DNA of 64,000 nt from assembly GCA_965226925.1 (NCBI GenBank), contig CBDDEN010000005.1, positions 1-64,000 of the forward strand, written 5' to 3'. The stretch comes from CBDDCX01 sp965226925. Lineage in GTDB: Bacteria; Gemmatimonadota; Gemmatimonadetes; Longimicrobiales; Gaopeijiaceae. Shown here piece after piece: positions 1 to 8,990 of this stretch (positions within the stretch are counted from its first letter, which is position 1; each line of letters begins with the position of its first letter). Position numbers and translations under genes: made by a program. The notes beneath the pieces are model-generated. The model did not search any database, was not told where the DNA came from, and was given only the letters and a program-made list of their open reading frames with translations.

Positions 1-777
1 GTGCGTGTCGTGCTCGGAATCGCGATCCCCCGGACGCTGCTCCATTACTACAGCGTCCCGATCCCGGGCGTCGGCTTCACGTTCCCGGCCATGGTCGCGG
101 CCGGAGGGATCTGGCTCCAGAACCTGTTCATCTCCGACGTCGTGTCCGTCGGCTACACGGAGATGACCGCGCTCGTCCAGGCGTTCGCCGCACGGCTGGG
201 CGCGGCATGGTCGGGCGGGAGCCTGATGACCCTCATGACCGAGGGAGTGAGCGTGTTCTTCTCGTCCCTCGTCGCGCTGATGATGGGCGTGCCGCTCGTG
301 CTCGGCCTCGTCGCGCTCTTCTGCCTGACCTACGCGCAGGTGATCTGGGCGCAGGTGGCACTCGCGATCGTGATCCTGCTCGGTCCGGTCTTCATCCCCT
401 GGCTGCTCTTCGAGCCGCTCGCGTTTCTGTTCTGGGGATGGTTCCGCACGCTCATGGTCTACACGCTCTACGGCGTCGTAGCCGGTGCCATCCTCCGCGT
501 CTTCATGGGCGTGGGCATGGGCTACATCACGACCTATACCGGCGCCCTGATGGGCACCGGCTCCTCCGACCCGGCGGAGCTCGGGCTGTGGGTCGTCGTC
601 CTGCTACCGCTCGTCGTCTCCGGCCTGATGGCCGGCATGAAGGTGGGCGAGCTCGCCGCGATGCTCGTCTCCGGCTCCGGATCCGTCGGATCGGGATTCA
701 TGGCGCTCGCGGTGCGCGGCGGCGGACGCCTCAGCGCTGCCGCGAACCCGGCCCGCCCCCCAATCCCCGGAAGCTGA
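1..777 (+). CDS. VirB6/TrbL-like conjugative transfer membrane protein, 5' partial
   Basis: The 258 visible codons encode a polytopic inner-membrane protein with about five to six hydrophobic segments (around residues 25-45, 90-112, 115-140, 150-175 and 195-215). The hydrophobic core followed by a Gly/Ser-rich and Pro-rich tail fits the VirB6/TrbL family, the channel component of type IV secretion. The next gene, 11 bases downstream, is a VirB8/TrbF-like gene, which supports the assignment because these genes neighbour each other in conjugation operons. The frame is open to the first base, so the true start probably lies upstream and the GTG at base 1 may be internal. Family assignment is by topology and context; no diagnostic motif is available. 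Confidence 0.6.
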   Translation: MRVVLGIAIPRTLLHYYSVPIPGVGFTFPAMVAAGGIWLQNLFISDVVSVGYTEMTALVQAFAARLGAAWSGGSLMTLMTEGVSVFFSSLVALMMGVPLVLGLVALFCLTYAQVIWAQVALAIVILLGPVFIPWLLFEPLAFLFWGWFRTLMVYTLYGVVAGAILRVFMGVGMGYITTYTGALMGTGSSDPAELGLWVVVLLPLVVSGLMAGMKVGELAAMLVSGSGSVGSGFMALAVRGGGRLSAAANPARPPIPGS

Positions 778-788
778 AGGAGACGTCC

Positions 789-1460
789 ATGAACCGAGAA
801 CACGATGCCGGCCGCGAGTACGCGGAGATCTGGGGCGAGACCGTCGAGGCGAACCGGAAGCTCCGGACTCTTGCAATGATTCTCGGAGGAGCGTGCCTCG
901 CGCTCGCCGTGCTCCTGCTCCGGGTCGCGACCGTCGAGCCGCCTCGGCCCATCGTGGTCCGGGTCGACGAGGTCGGCCGCGCCGAGGCCGTGGCCTACGA
1001 GGCCGCCACGGCGCAGGCGGATCCGCTCGATCCCACGACCAAATACTTCCTCAACCGGTTCATCTCCGACTTCTACTCGCAGGCGCCAGGCGACGGTCGA
1101 GGAGCACTGGACCCGGAGCCTCCGGTTCCTCTCGACCGAGCTGGCGAACGCCGCGTTCACGCGCGACGGCGCCGAGGTCGCCGCCATGGCGGCCGGCACC
1201 GCCGACACCGAGCTCCAGGTCGAGCAGGTCGTGCTCCGCATCCACCCCGCACCGGAGGCGCCGCACGGCGCGACCGCCGACTTCGACCTGGTCCACCTCA
1301 GGCAGGGGCAGGAGACGCTGCGCGCGAGCGGTGGTCGATCACGGTCCGGTTCACGTTCCTCACCGTCATCCCCTCCCAGCTCGTCGTCTACAACCCGATG
1401 GGCATCCTCATCACCTACCTCCAGGCCGACCGGGCCCTGGTCACGGAGCAGCCCAGGTGA
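789..1460 (+). pseudogene. VirB8/TrbF-like type IV secretion protein, frameshifted twice
   Basis: Starts at ATG 789 behind GAAGGAGA. It encodes a cytoplasmic N-terminus, one membrane segment (residues about 25-42) and a periplasmic region typical of VirB8/TrbF, the bitopic assembly-scaffold protein of type IV secretion. The protein reads in frame 3 to about 1,085, in frame 1 from about 1,090 to 1,325 (motif LRFLSTELANAAF), and in frame 3 again to the stop (WSITVRFTFLTVIPSQLVVY, then NPMG). The C-terminal VYNPMG signature is typical of TrbF/VirB8. Two compensating single-base indels are needed to restore one product of about 220 residues. Either the gene has decayed or the assembly has errors; homologous flanks on both sides of each break make sequencing error a real possibility. 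Confidence 0.65.
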
Positions 1461-2391
1461 TCGCCCATCTGCAGGGACGGGAAGCAGGCGCTCGATCCGT
1501 TCGGGTGGACGGGACGCCAGGCCGAATGGATCGCGCTGGCTCTGCCTCCACAGCGGCGTGTTCACCCGCACACAGGCGACGCGGTTCCTGGACACGCATC
1601 ACGAGCGGGCGCGCCGCCTCGTCCACGCGCTGATCGCGCAAGGCGCGGCCGCCGAGGAGACCGTGCCGGGCGTTCGGGGGATCGGCCGCGTGTGCCGGAT
1701 CTTCGCCCGGGGTCTATACCGCGCGCTCGGAACCGAGCACATCCGCCACCGCCGCACGGCGTCCGCCGACGTGCTCATGCGTCGCCTGCTCTCGCTCGAC
1801 TACGTGATCGAGCATCCCGACTTGCCGTGGCTGCCGACCGAACCCGAGAAGGTCGCCGCGTTCGAGGCCCTCGGGATCGAGCGCGAGTTGCTGCCCTCGC
1901 GGCTCTACCGCGGAGCCGCCGGGGACACCCGGCGCTACTTTTCGCTCAAGCTGCCGGTCGCACTGGACTCGGGCCGCGCCGTGTTCGTCTACGTCGATCC
2001 CGGCCACGACACCTCGACCGCGCTCCGTTCCTGGGGAGCGGCGCACCGCGGGCTCTGGCACGCGCTCCAGAGACAGGGCCGGTCCGTCGAGGTCGTCGCC
2101 GTCGCCCGCACTTCGCGGGAGATGGACCGGGCCCTGGCCGTGATGAGCGGCTGGGCTGAGGCATCCGGCCCCGGCGAGCCCGACGCCGGGATCCGTGAGG
2201 AACTTGCCCGGATCGAGCGGGCGATCCTTCAGGGCGCGATCCAGATCCTCGAGGAGTTCGGAGGCCTGCAAGCCGCCCTGAAACGCAGCGTGGCGCTGGA
2301 GAAGCAGGCCCGCCGGCAGGCAGGCCGCGGGGCGATTCACCGCGGCGTCGCCTGGCAAACGGTGCGCCTCGCGGGAGCGCGCTACCGGTGA
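1457..2391 (+). pseudogene. Conjugation-module-associated protein of unknown function, frameshifts near its start
   Basis: A soluble protein of about 305 residues. The start GTG 1457 overlaps the VirB8 stop, which suggests translational coupling. The reading frame changes at about 1,481 (into frame 3, motif ALDPFGWTGRQAEWIAL) and again at about 1,547 (into frame 1, motif LHSGVFTRTQATRFL), then stays open to TGA 2391. The N-terminal third looks like a winged-helix or replication-relaxation-type DNA-binding fold (inference from the Thr-Arg-Thr-Gln-Ala helix pattern). The middle contains SLDYVIEHPDLPWLPTE and RYFSLKLPVAL, and the C-terminus is an amphipathic helical tail rich in Arg/Lys/Gln. I recognise no named family. 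Position next to VirB6/VirB8 suggests a role in conjugative transfer or its regulation. Confidence 0.5.
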
Positions 2392-2566
2392 CGACCGGCG
2401 CGCGTCTCATGGCCGCACTGGAGTGCGCAAACGACGCGGGGGGCCGATGCGCACTTTGGCCCTCCGGCGATGCGCGCCGGTGCTGCGGTGTAGGCCACGA
2501 CACGGCAACATCTTGCGCCTTCGCGGCCGGACCGGCCAGCGCCGCAGGGGCCGCTCTGGCGGTGGT

Positions 2567-2654
2567 GGGAGCGACCCCCCAGTCCAAGGGCCTGGTACGG
2601 GTTCGGGGGCAGGTGTGTTTGCGCACCTGCCCCCGCCCTCCTGGGGTCGCTCCC
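2567..2654. other. Nested stem-loop element, copy 1
   Basis: An outer 12-bp perfect inverted repeat (GGGAGCGACCCC at 2567-2578, GGGGTCGCTCCC at 2643-2654) encloses an inner 11-bp perfect one (GGGGGCAGGTG at 2605-2615, CACCTGCCCCC at 2624-2634). The same nested structure is present at 25,224-25,313 in the inverted copy, with the outer arms unchanged. There is no T-run, so a simple terminator is unlikely. Possible roles are a transfer origin, a recombination site or a regulatory structure. Confidence 0.6.
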
Positions 2655-2689
2655 GAGCCATCGATCCTTCCAGGAAGGGTGTTGGACCG

Positions 2690-2818
2690 ATGAGGCCGGC
2701 TACGCTCGCCATCATCGGCACCGCTCTGGGAGCGGCCGCCATCTACGCCGTCGCTCGTGCAGCCGGACTCACCGACCTCGGGCTGCGCGTCGATCTCGCC
2801 GAGGGCGACTGGGAATGA
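2690..2818 (+). CDS. Small single-pass membrane protein (42 aa), unknown function
   Basis: ATG 2690 is preceded by AGGAAGG at a suitable distance. The 42-residue product has one hydrophobic helix (residues about 4-26, rich in Ala/Ile) and an acidic C-terminus ending DLAEGDWE. The stop overlaps the ATG of the next reading frame (ATGA), as in coupled genes. Small proteins of this kind are common next to integrase and transfer genes, but I recognise no family. It is not retained in the inverted copy of the cassette. Confidence 0.45.
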   Translation: MRPATLAIIGTALGAAAIYAVARAAGLTDLGLRVDLAEGDWE

Positions 2819-3193
2819 ACGCGGAGACCGGGCGGGCGGCGGGCCGACGAGATCGACCCAAACGTGCGCGCACACCTCGCGGCGCGTCCGTCGAGACCCT
2901 GCCAGCCGCCACCTGGCGGACGCAGGCCAAGGTGCTCCGCCGGTACGGGGGCGACCCTCTCGCTGACGGAGGCAGCCAGGGAGAGCGGCTACTCCGCTGA
3001 CCATCTCGGCCGCCTCGTGCGCGACGGCAGGATCCCCAACGCCGGAAGGCCCGGCGCGCCCAGGATCGCCCGCTCGCACCTGCCACGGAAGACCCAGGCG
3101 CCAGCCACACCGCTACTGGTGGAAAAGCACCGCCGAGGCGAAGTTCCCAACGCGCAGATCGTGCAGTCCATCATCGAGAGAGGAATCGAATGA
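2815..3193 (+). pseudogene. Excisionase-like helix-turn-helix protein, frameshifted
   Basis: Begins at ATG 2815 overlapping the previous stop. Frame 1 runs to about 2,950 (ending near TQAKVLRRYGGD), after which the protein continues in frame 2 with LSLTEAARESGYSADHLGRL followed by VRDGRIPNAGRPGAPRI, a typical MerR/excisionase-type winged helix. The stop overlaps the start of the integrase (ATGATG at 3190), as expected for an excisionase or directionality factor paired with an integrase. One single-base indel near 2,950 separates the halves. A shorter, degenerate version precedes the second integrase copy at about 24,760-24,900. Confidence 0.55.
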
Positions 3194-4353
3194 TGGCACG
3201 CACGAAACCTATCCGGCGCTCCTACGGCGCCGGCGAATGGGGCCGGAACCGGGTACGGGTCTTTCCCGATCCCAAGACCGGCCTGTTCCAGATCGAGTGG
3301 CGCGAGAACGGGCGCAGGCTCACAAGGTCGCTGAAGCACCGCGACTGGAGACGGGCGAAGCGGCAGGCGGACGAGTTCGCCGCTGGCTACCTCGGGCCGG
3401 AGATCGAGGGCAAGGCCGAAGCCGAGTCCGAGCCGCTCACCCTGGAGACGCTTTTTGACATCTACGGTGAAGAGGTGACCCCGACCAAGCGTGGGCAGTC
3501 GCGGCTGCACGACAGGGCCGCGATGAGGATGTTCCTCGGGTGCTTCGGCAGGGACCGGAAGCCCGCAACGCTCTCCCAGCGCGACTGGGACCGGTTCATC
3601 CGGGAGCGGCGCGCGGGTAGAGCCGGCGCGAGCGGAAGCCCGGTGTCCGACCGGACGATCGAACGCGACTTGAAGTTCCTGCTCGCGGTCCTCAACTGGG
3701 CCGTGAAGTCGAGGGACGAGCGGGGCGAACTGCTCCTCGGCTCGAACCCGCTCAAGGGCCTGAAGACGCCCACGGAGAAGAACCCGGTCCGGGTCGTCCT
3801 TTCTGAGGAGGAATACCAGGCGCTTCTCGAGGTGTCCCGCCCGGTCGACTGGCGGTTTCGTGTCGCGCTCGTGCTCGCGCACGAGACGGGTCACCGCATC
3901 GGCGCCATCCGCCAGCTTCGATGGTCGGACATCGACATGGAAGGCGGAGTGGTGCGGTGGCGCGCAGAGCACGAGAAGTCGGGCTACGAGCACCGGACGC
4001 CGGTCACCGCCGAGGCGCTCGCCGCCTTGGAGGAGGCGCGAAAGAGGAACCCCGTGACCGGACACACTCTCGTGCTGCCCTCGCCGCAGGATCCGTCGAG
4101 GTGCGTGGGCTCCTGTCAGGCGCGCGGCTGGTGGCAAAAAGCGGAGGGGCTCGCGGGGCTTGAACCTAAGCCCGGCAGAGGCTGGCATTCCCTGAGGCGA
4201 AAGTTCGCCTCCGACCTCATGAACCAGCCACTCAAGGTGCTCTGCGAGTTGGGTGGCTGGCAGACGGCCAAGACGGTGCTCCAGTGCTACCAGAGGGCCG
4301 ACGAGGCACAACTCAGGACGGCTCTGGAAAGCCGCCGCAGAGTTCGCGCCTGA
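3190..4353 (+). CDS. Tyrosine recombinase/integrase, intact copy
   Basis: A 387-residue phage-type integrase. Residues 1-90 form an arm-binding-like N-terminus, about 85-190 the core-binding SAM-like domain, and about 195-385 the catalytic domain. The catalytic set is visible: Arg in ALVLAHETGHRIGAIRQL, the H-x-x-R box in WHSLRRKFASDLM, and the nucleophile Tyr in GGWQTAKTVLQCYQRADEA. It catalyses site-specific recombination between att sites through a 3'-phosphotyrosine. It sits directly behind an excisionase-like gene. A close paralogue with a frameshift lies inverted at 23,589-24,754. Start ATG 3190 or the adjacent ATG 3193. Confidence 0.9.
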   Translation: MMARTKPIRRSYGAGEWGRNRVRVFPDPKTGLFQIEWRENGRRLTRSLKHRDWRRAKRQADEFAAGYLGPEIEGKAEAESEPLTLETLFDIYGEEVTPTKRGQSRLHDRAAMRMFLGCFGRDRKPATLSQRDWDRFIRERRAGRAGASGSPVSDRTIERDLKFLLAVLNWAVKSRDERGELLLGSNPLKGLKTPTEKNPVRVVLSEEEYQALLEVSRPVDWRFRVALVLAHETGHRIGAIRQLRWSDIDMEGGVVRWRAEHEKSGYEHRTPVTAEALAALEEARKRNPVTGHTLVLPSPQDPSRCVGSCQARGWWQKAEGLAGLEPKPGRGWHSLRRKFASDLMNQPLKVLCELGGWQTAKTVLQCYQRADEAQLRTALESRRRVRA

Positions 4354-4369
4354 TCCCAATCAGCGGGAA

Positions 4370-4987
4370 TCAGATGGCGGGAATCCGGCCAGCGAAGCCC
4401 GTAAGTTCAATAATCACATAAACATCCAAAACTGTGGGCGTTTGCCTGACCGGCAGGTAGCCGATCTCGTCGATGACCAGGAGCGAAGGATAGGTGAGGA
4501 TCTTGAGGCGGCGTCCCAGCTGGCCGGTGGTCTTGGCTTGTTCGAGCGAGGTGATGAGGTCGGCCAGAGCGCCGTAGTAGACTCTGCGCCCGCTCTGAGC
4601 CGCGGCAATGGCGAGGCTGATCGCGAGATGCGTCTTGCCGACGCCCGGAGGGCCGAGGAAGATCACGTTCTCCTTACGCTCCAAGAAGCCGAGCTCGTGG
4701 AGCGAGTCGATCTGCTCGCGCTTGATCGAGGGCTGGAAGCTGAAGTCGAAGTCGTCGAGGGTCTTGATGGCCGGTAGCCGGCTCGAGCGCATCGCAGCCT
4801 GAAGGCGCCGATTGTTGCGCAGCGTGATCTGGGCACCGAGGAGTTGCTCGATGGCCTCCGAGGCCGTCACGCCTCCGCCATCGACCCCGGTGAGGACGTC
4901 GTCGATGGCCTCCAGCGCACCGGGCATCTTGAGATCGGCGAGCTGGGCTCGGATCCGGTCACGGCGAGAGCGAGCGGCAGCCTTCAT
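4370..4987 (-). pseudogene. istB: istB, ATPase helper of IS21 transposition, C-terminally truncated
   Basis: Begins at the ATG overlapping the istA stop. AAA+ motifs are clear: Walker A in FLGPPGVGKTHLAISL and Walker B in SLLVIDEIGYLP. IstB is normally about 250-260 residues. Here homology stops right after EIGYLPVRQ (about residue 180) and a foreign tail (TPTVLDVYVIIELTGFAG) encoded by the integrase-cassette end follows. Sensor-1 and the rest of the ATPase lid are missing, so the protein should not support transposition. Confidence 0.85.
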
Positions 4988-6142
4988 CGGTCCCCTCCCG
5001 CGATCTGGGCATAGGCCGTGAGGGGACGTCGCTCGACGTGGATGGCCGGCAAGGACGTCGTGCCGGGTGAGGAGCGATCCGGAGGCAGGACGAGGGGGTG
5101 ATACGGGCGAGTCGCCAAGGGCTCGAGGAGCAGTCGTTCACGCTCGAAGCGATCGAGGGGCCGCTCCTTCAGCGTTCCGTGGCTGCGCACATTGGCTTCC
5201 GTCTCAAGCCAATGAAGGGCCTGCGCGTTGAGATCGTCGTCCGACGTGAAGGTGCGCCCGTAGAAGAAGCTCTCCCTGAGGTAGCGGATCGGCCGCTCCA
5301 CCTTGCCCTTGGTCTGAGCCCGATAGGGTCGGCACGCTCGGAGCCTGAAGTTCCAGTGGTAGGCGTAGCGCATGAACTCCGGGTTCTCGACGAGGGCACC
5401 ATCGTCGTATCGACCGTCCTCGATGACGACCGCCTTCATTTGGTCGAACAGAAGCTCACGGGGCACGCCGCCGAAGTAGGAAAACGAAGACTCCAGGCCA
5501 TGCATCAGGGCCTTCATGGTCTGCCGGGTGTAGAACTGAACCCACAGCAGCCTCGAGTAGCCCAGCACGACGATTAGTGCGTAACGCTTGCCCCACGGTA
5601 GCCGGAAGTGGGCGAAGTCCACCTGGCCCTGACGCCCAGGCGCCGTCTCGAAGCGCACGACCGGCTCCTCTGGGGGTCGAGGCCGGACCTTGCGTACATA
5701 GCGCTTCACTTGGTTGTAACTGCCCGGGTAGCCAGCGGCCCGGACCTCCTTGAAGAGCCGTACAGCCGTGAGCTTCGGGTACTCCTGGAGACGCGTGTCG
5801 ATCAACGGCTTGTACGGATCCGGCTTCGACGGCATCAGACATCTCGGACCGTACCCGACACGCTCTTCGTCCAACTCCCGGTCCAGTTGACCGGTCTCTA
5901 TCCAGTGCTACACGGTACGGCGACTGACCCCCAGATCCCGGGCGATCACCGCCTTGTTCATCCCCTGCTCGAGGTAATGACGGAGCAGCACGCGCTTCTG
6001 CCTTCCGATCATTGCACCTCCACGTTCGCGCTGGAGGCGCCAAGTGAGTGGATCGGCCGGAAGATCGCTCGGGGTGGTGCCTACATCCCCACTCTCCCGC
6101 CCGCTAGGTCAAAGCGCCAAGTGTGCAATTTTCGATGGCCAC
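4448..6142 (-). mobile_element. IS21-family element, 3'-truncated remnant
   Basis: Contains istA (with an internal stop) and an istB lacking its C-terminal half, in the usual order and with the usual 4-bp ATGA overlap. The right side (about 6,013-6,142) is the non-coding IS end, which abuts the IS3 element at 6143. The left side is cut at about 4,448 by the end of the integrase cassette, so one IS21 terminus is missing and the element cannot move by itself. Confidence 0.75.
4984..6012 (-). pseudogene. istA: istA, IS21 transposase, with amber codon at position 35
   Basis: The natural start is ATG 6012-6010 (MIGRQKRVLLRHYLEQGMN), followed by an HTH (AVIARDLGVSRRTV). Codon 35 is TAG (5910-5908) where relatives have an aromatic residue, and the frame then continues without a break (HWIETGQLDRELDEERV) to the stop at 4984. 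The remaining protein has the DDE integrase core (QVDFAHFRLPWGKRYALIVV; D in LLFDQMKAVV; E in TKGKVERPIRYL). Internal initiation downstream of the stop would give a protein lacking the terminal HTH. Single nonsense mutation of an otherwise complete gene. Confidence 0.85.
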
Positions 6143-6474
6143 ATGGAGTGAACCCCTGTAGGTGGACAGGGGGAGTTGCTTGGATTGACCAGTCAGCGGC
6201 TTCAAGCTGCATGAATACTCTCGAACTCCTCGGGCGGCATGTAGCCCAGCGAGGAGTGTAGGCGTCTGCGATTGTATACCTCCTCAAGGAAGTGGGGAAG
6301 TCGGTCGGCTACGTCATCGATCGTGCTGTAGTCATTCGCGAAGATCTCCTCATGCTTCAGGGTCTTAAAGAAGCTCTCCACGTGGGCGTTGTCATAGGGA
6401 TTTCCCCGCCGAGACATAGAGCCTCGGATGCGGTGGGCAGCAAGCCGTGAGCGGTATGCTTGAGACGCGTATTG

Positions 6475-8106
6475 CCTAGGTTCAAGCGGTCGTCGCAACA
6501 GTACCGTGTTGAAGGGTTTTCATAAGCCCCCGTTTTGCTGGACACTAGGCTGGTGAGAGCGACGGGGTCCAGAAAGAAAGAAGTGGGTTCTCAATGTCTC
6601 CTAACCCGGGGGAGTCAGAAGCGACCGAAGGTCGTTGAAGGCTGTAGATACGGGAGCGGTAGAGCATTTCAGCGCAAGGTGGAGGTCCGGTTCAGCGATG
6701 TAAGAGATCTTCCAGGGTTTCCGCCGGGGTTTTCCAACCGAGGGTCTTGCGGGGGCGGCTGTTAAGAGCGGCCGCGACGGCGGCGAGATCGTCAGCGGTA
6801 TGTTTGCTGAGGTCAGTGCCTTTGGGGAAGTACTGTCTCAACAAGCCGTTGGTGTTTTCGTTCGTGCCGCGCTGCCACGGGCTCTGTGGGTCGCAGAAGT
6901 AGACGGCCAGCCCAGTGTCGATGCGAAGCTGTGCGTGCTGAGCCATCTCTGCTCCCTGGTCCCACGTCAGAGACCGGCGGAGTTGCTCGGGCAGGGTCGT
7001 GATCGACGAGGCGATCGCGTCCCGGACGGCTTCGGCGCCGTGCCCAGCCAACGCTGGCCCGTTCTTGGTCCTGGGCTCGTCGTGTCTGTGGAGGCGAGGG
7101 AGGTGGAGGAGCATGGTGAACCGGGAGGTTCGCTCGACCAGCGTTCCGATCGCCGAGCTGCTTAACCCCAGGATTAGGTCGCCTTCCCAGTGCCCAGGAA
7201 CGGCGCGGTCGTCCGCCTCGGCCGGTCGCTCGCTGATCATGATCTCGGGGCGAACGAACGTCTTACCCCGTCCGCGGGCGCGAGCTCGAGGCACCCGTAG
7301 CGCGCGTCCCGTCCGAAGGCACGCCGTCAGCTCCCGACGCAGCGCACCGCGTCCCTGAACGTAGAGCGCCTGGTAAATGGCTTCGTGCGATATCCGCATG
7401 GACTCATCATCGGGGAAGTCGACCCGTAGCCTGTTGGCGATCTGCTCAGGACTCCACGAGGCCGCCCACCGCCGGTCTTGTCGGCGACCACGGCGACGCC
7501 CGACCCAGCGTACATTTGGGCCCGGCACGGCCGCCCCGTCTGGAGCCGCGATCAGGCCTCCGAGGCGATCCTGCACATACTGCCTCAGTTCGCCGTTCGC
7601 AGCGAGTTTGGCAACTTTCGGACGCTTCGCTCGCCGATCGGCATGCCATTGGGCGGTCGTGGCTCGATACTCGAGGTTTCCACTTCGCGTTGCTGCGTTC
7701 CGCCGCAGTTCTCGCGAGATCGTCGACGATGAGCGGCGCAACTGCCGGGCGATCTCACGTACGCCACAACCGCGGGCTTGAAGAACCGCAATCTCTTCTC
7801 GCTCGACGAACGATAGGTAGCGCCCCGACAGAGGACGAAGACTGAAAGGTGGCATGCCACCACATTGGCGAAACCAGCGCGCTCCAACAGCGGGAGACAC
7901 GCCGGCTGCCACCGCCGACTCCTCGCTCGACAGCCCTCGAGCAACTTCTTCCCAAAACCTCTGCCGATGCTCCCGGCGCCCCAACGGGGGACGACCGGGT
8001 GAACCCATCGGCGGGCGCAAAGCTCGATCCGACCGTCGGCGCTTGCTTGCCGCCATCGCAACTCCTCCTCTTTCCTGAGGTGTTGCGACGACCTCTTGAA
8101 TTCACC
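6475..8106 (-). mobile_element. IS30-family element (1,632 bp)
   Basis: Inner inverted repeats TTCAAGCGGTCGTCGCAACA (6481-6500) and, on the other strand, TTCAAGAGGTCGTCGCAACA (8081-8100). A 3-bp direct repeat TTG flanks the insert (6472-6474, 8107-8109), and removing the insert with one TTG restores the host orfB. IS30 family members make 2-3 bp duplications. The outermost six bases of the two ends do not match each other, so the exact ends are defined by the restored target. Confidence 0.85.
6692..8056 (-). CDS. IS30-family transposase (454 aa)
   Basis: Full-length DDE transposase. An N-terminal extra HTH (LSSEESAVAAGVSPAVGARW) is followed by the IS30 HTH_38 domain (GCGVREIARQLRRSSSTISR). 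The catalytic core has D in PGHWEGDLILG, D in SLTWDQGAEMAQH and E in WQRGTNENTNGLLRQYF, ending in a typical C-terminus with LNSRPRKTLGWKTPAE. It looks intact and is probably active. The 217 bp between its stop and the left IS end carry no gene. Confidence 0.95.
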   Translation of the reverse strand: MAASKRRRSDRALRPPMGSPGRPPLGRREHRQRFWEEVARGLSSEESAVAAGVSPAVGARWFRQCGGMPPFSLRPLSGRYLSFVEREEIAVLQARGCGVREIARQLRRSSSTISRELRRNAATRSGNLEYRATTAQWHADRRAKRPKVAKLAANGELRQYVQDRLGGLIAAPDGAAVPGPNVRWVGRRRGRRQDRRWAASWSPEQIANRLRVDFPDDESMRISHEAIYQALYVQGRGALRRELTACLRTGRALRVPRARARGRGKTFVRPEIMISERPAEADDRAVPGHWEGDLILGLSSSAIGTLVERTSRFTMLLHLPRLHRHDEPRTKNGPALAGHGAEAVRDAIASSITTLPEQLRRSLTWDQGAEMAQHAQLRIDTGLAVYFCDPQSPWQRGTNENTNGLLRQYFPKGTDLSKHTADDLAAVAAALNSRPRKTLGWKTPAETLEDLLHR

Positions 8107-8627
8107 TTGAACCCCGCGGTCGGAATGGTGAACGAGGCCGGCCCGCGGGCGCCGAAGATCGAGCGCGGCGTCGAGCGCGGCCAGGCAGAGGCGCGTGTCC
8201 AAGAGATGGCTGATGGCGTAACCGATGACTCTGCGCGACCACGCGTCGAGCACGACCGCAAGAAAAACAAAGCCGGTAGTGAGTCGGATGTAGGTGAGAT
8301 CTGCCACCCAGAGTTCGTCAGGCCCCACCGGAGTGATCGAACATCTCAGGTTCGGATAGACGGGCTGCTTGTGCTTGCTGTTCGTCGTGGCGAGCCATGC
8401 GCGTACGCGGCGGGGCGTGAGTGCGTGCTCCCGCATGACACGTGAGACTCGCTTGTGATGGACCAGCTGGCCTCGTCTCCGGAGCTCGTGTGTGATCCGT
8501 CGGTACCCGTAGGAGGGGAACTCTGCCAAGATGTCTTCGATCCGCACCCGCAGGTCTGCATCGGCTTTCTCACGGCCTCCCGCATGCTCCGCGTTCGGTC
8601 GTTTGTAGAACGTGCTTCTCGCCATGT

Positions 8628-8990
8628 TCATGAGGCTACATCCTCGTCGGACGGGCACGCCCCAGGACCGGAGATGATCGACGGTCGCGCGCTTTGATCC
8701 GACGGTCGAATTAGAGCCCTTTTTTTCATGACGTCGAGCTCCATCGTCAGCTGACCGATCTTGCGTTCGAGCGCTCCGATCCTTGCCTCGTACTCGCTGA
8801 CCTGCTCCTGCAGGTAAACCTCCTCGGCGAGTTCCCCCGCTTCGTACTTCCTAATCCAGATCGCCAGCAACGAGTGGGGGACCCCATGCCGTGTAGCGAT
8901 CTTCCTCACACTACCTTCGCCGTCCAGGTACGCCTGGACCAGCTGGATCTTGAACTCTGTGCTGTACCTTCTGTGGCGTCGAACCGTCAT
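8628..8990 (-). CDS. IS3-family orfA (helix-turn-helix, leucine zipper)
   Basis: A 120-residue ORF starting at ATG 8990. Residues 7-50 form the HTH_Tnp_1 DNA-binding domain (YSTEFKIQLVQAYLDGEG, GVPHSLLAIWIRKYE). Residues 60-90 form a coiled-coil/leucine zipper (SEYEARIGALERKIGQLTME) used for OrfA/OrfAB multimerisation. Past the slippery run at 8717-8726 the 0-frame continues briefly to the stop, while the -1 frame enters orfB. Confidence 0.85.
   Translation of the reverse strand: MTVRRHRRYSTEFKIQLVQAYLDGEGSVRKIATRHGVPHSLLAIWIRKYEAGELAEEVYLQEQVSEYEARIGALERKIGQLTMELDVMKKRALIRPSDQSARPSIISGPGACPSDEDVAS
8717..8726 (-). promoter_or_regulatory. Programmed -1 frameshift site of the IS3 element
   Basis: On the minus strand the sequence reads ATGAAAAAAAGGGCTC, an A7G slippery run located where OrfA codons MKKRA precede the orfB frame. 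IS3-family elements use such A-runs to make OrfAB. Confidence 0.7.

Larger units (their letters stand above)
2395..4447 (+). repeat. Integrase cassette, copy 1 of a large inverted duplication
   Basis: This segment (hairpin region, HTH gene remnant, tyrosine integrase, about 90 bp downstream) recurs in opposite orientation at about 23,490-25,490. Near-identical blocks include the 5' section with the tract GGGGGGCCGATGCGCACTTT, the integrase coding region, and the 3' block from the integrase stop to GTGGGCGTTTGCC. Middle sections have diverged or been deleted in copy 2. At 4,447/4,448 the cassette abuts the broken 3' end of an IS21 istB gene. Confidence 0.85.
6202..8720 (-). pseudogene. IS3-family orfB transposase, interrupted by IS30
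   Basis: The 5' part (about 8720 to 8107) carries HTH_21 (YGYRRITHELRRRGQLVHHK) and the first catalytic Asp in DELWVADLTYIRL and second in LVHHSDRGVQ. The 3' part (6474-6202) resumes with YASQAYRSRLAAHRI and contains the catalytic Glu in AHVESFFKTLKHEE, ending EEFESIHAA. Deleting the IS30 and one copy of its 3-bp duplication joins GVQ to YASQAY in frame, so the gene was intact before the IS30 landed. OrfB is expected to be made as an OrfAB fusion through a -1 shift at 8717-8726. Confidence 0.9.

Noticed and set aside
207..1460. A 417-codon frame overlapping the VirB6-like gene
   Set aside because: Its first about 190 codons are an Arg/Pro-rich shadow of the VirB6-like frame; only the part from 789 is the VirB8-like gene.
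2605..2634. Inner stem-loop as a Rho-independent terminator
   Set aside because: Stem is followed by GCCCTCCTGGGG, not a T-run, and an outer stem encloses it.
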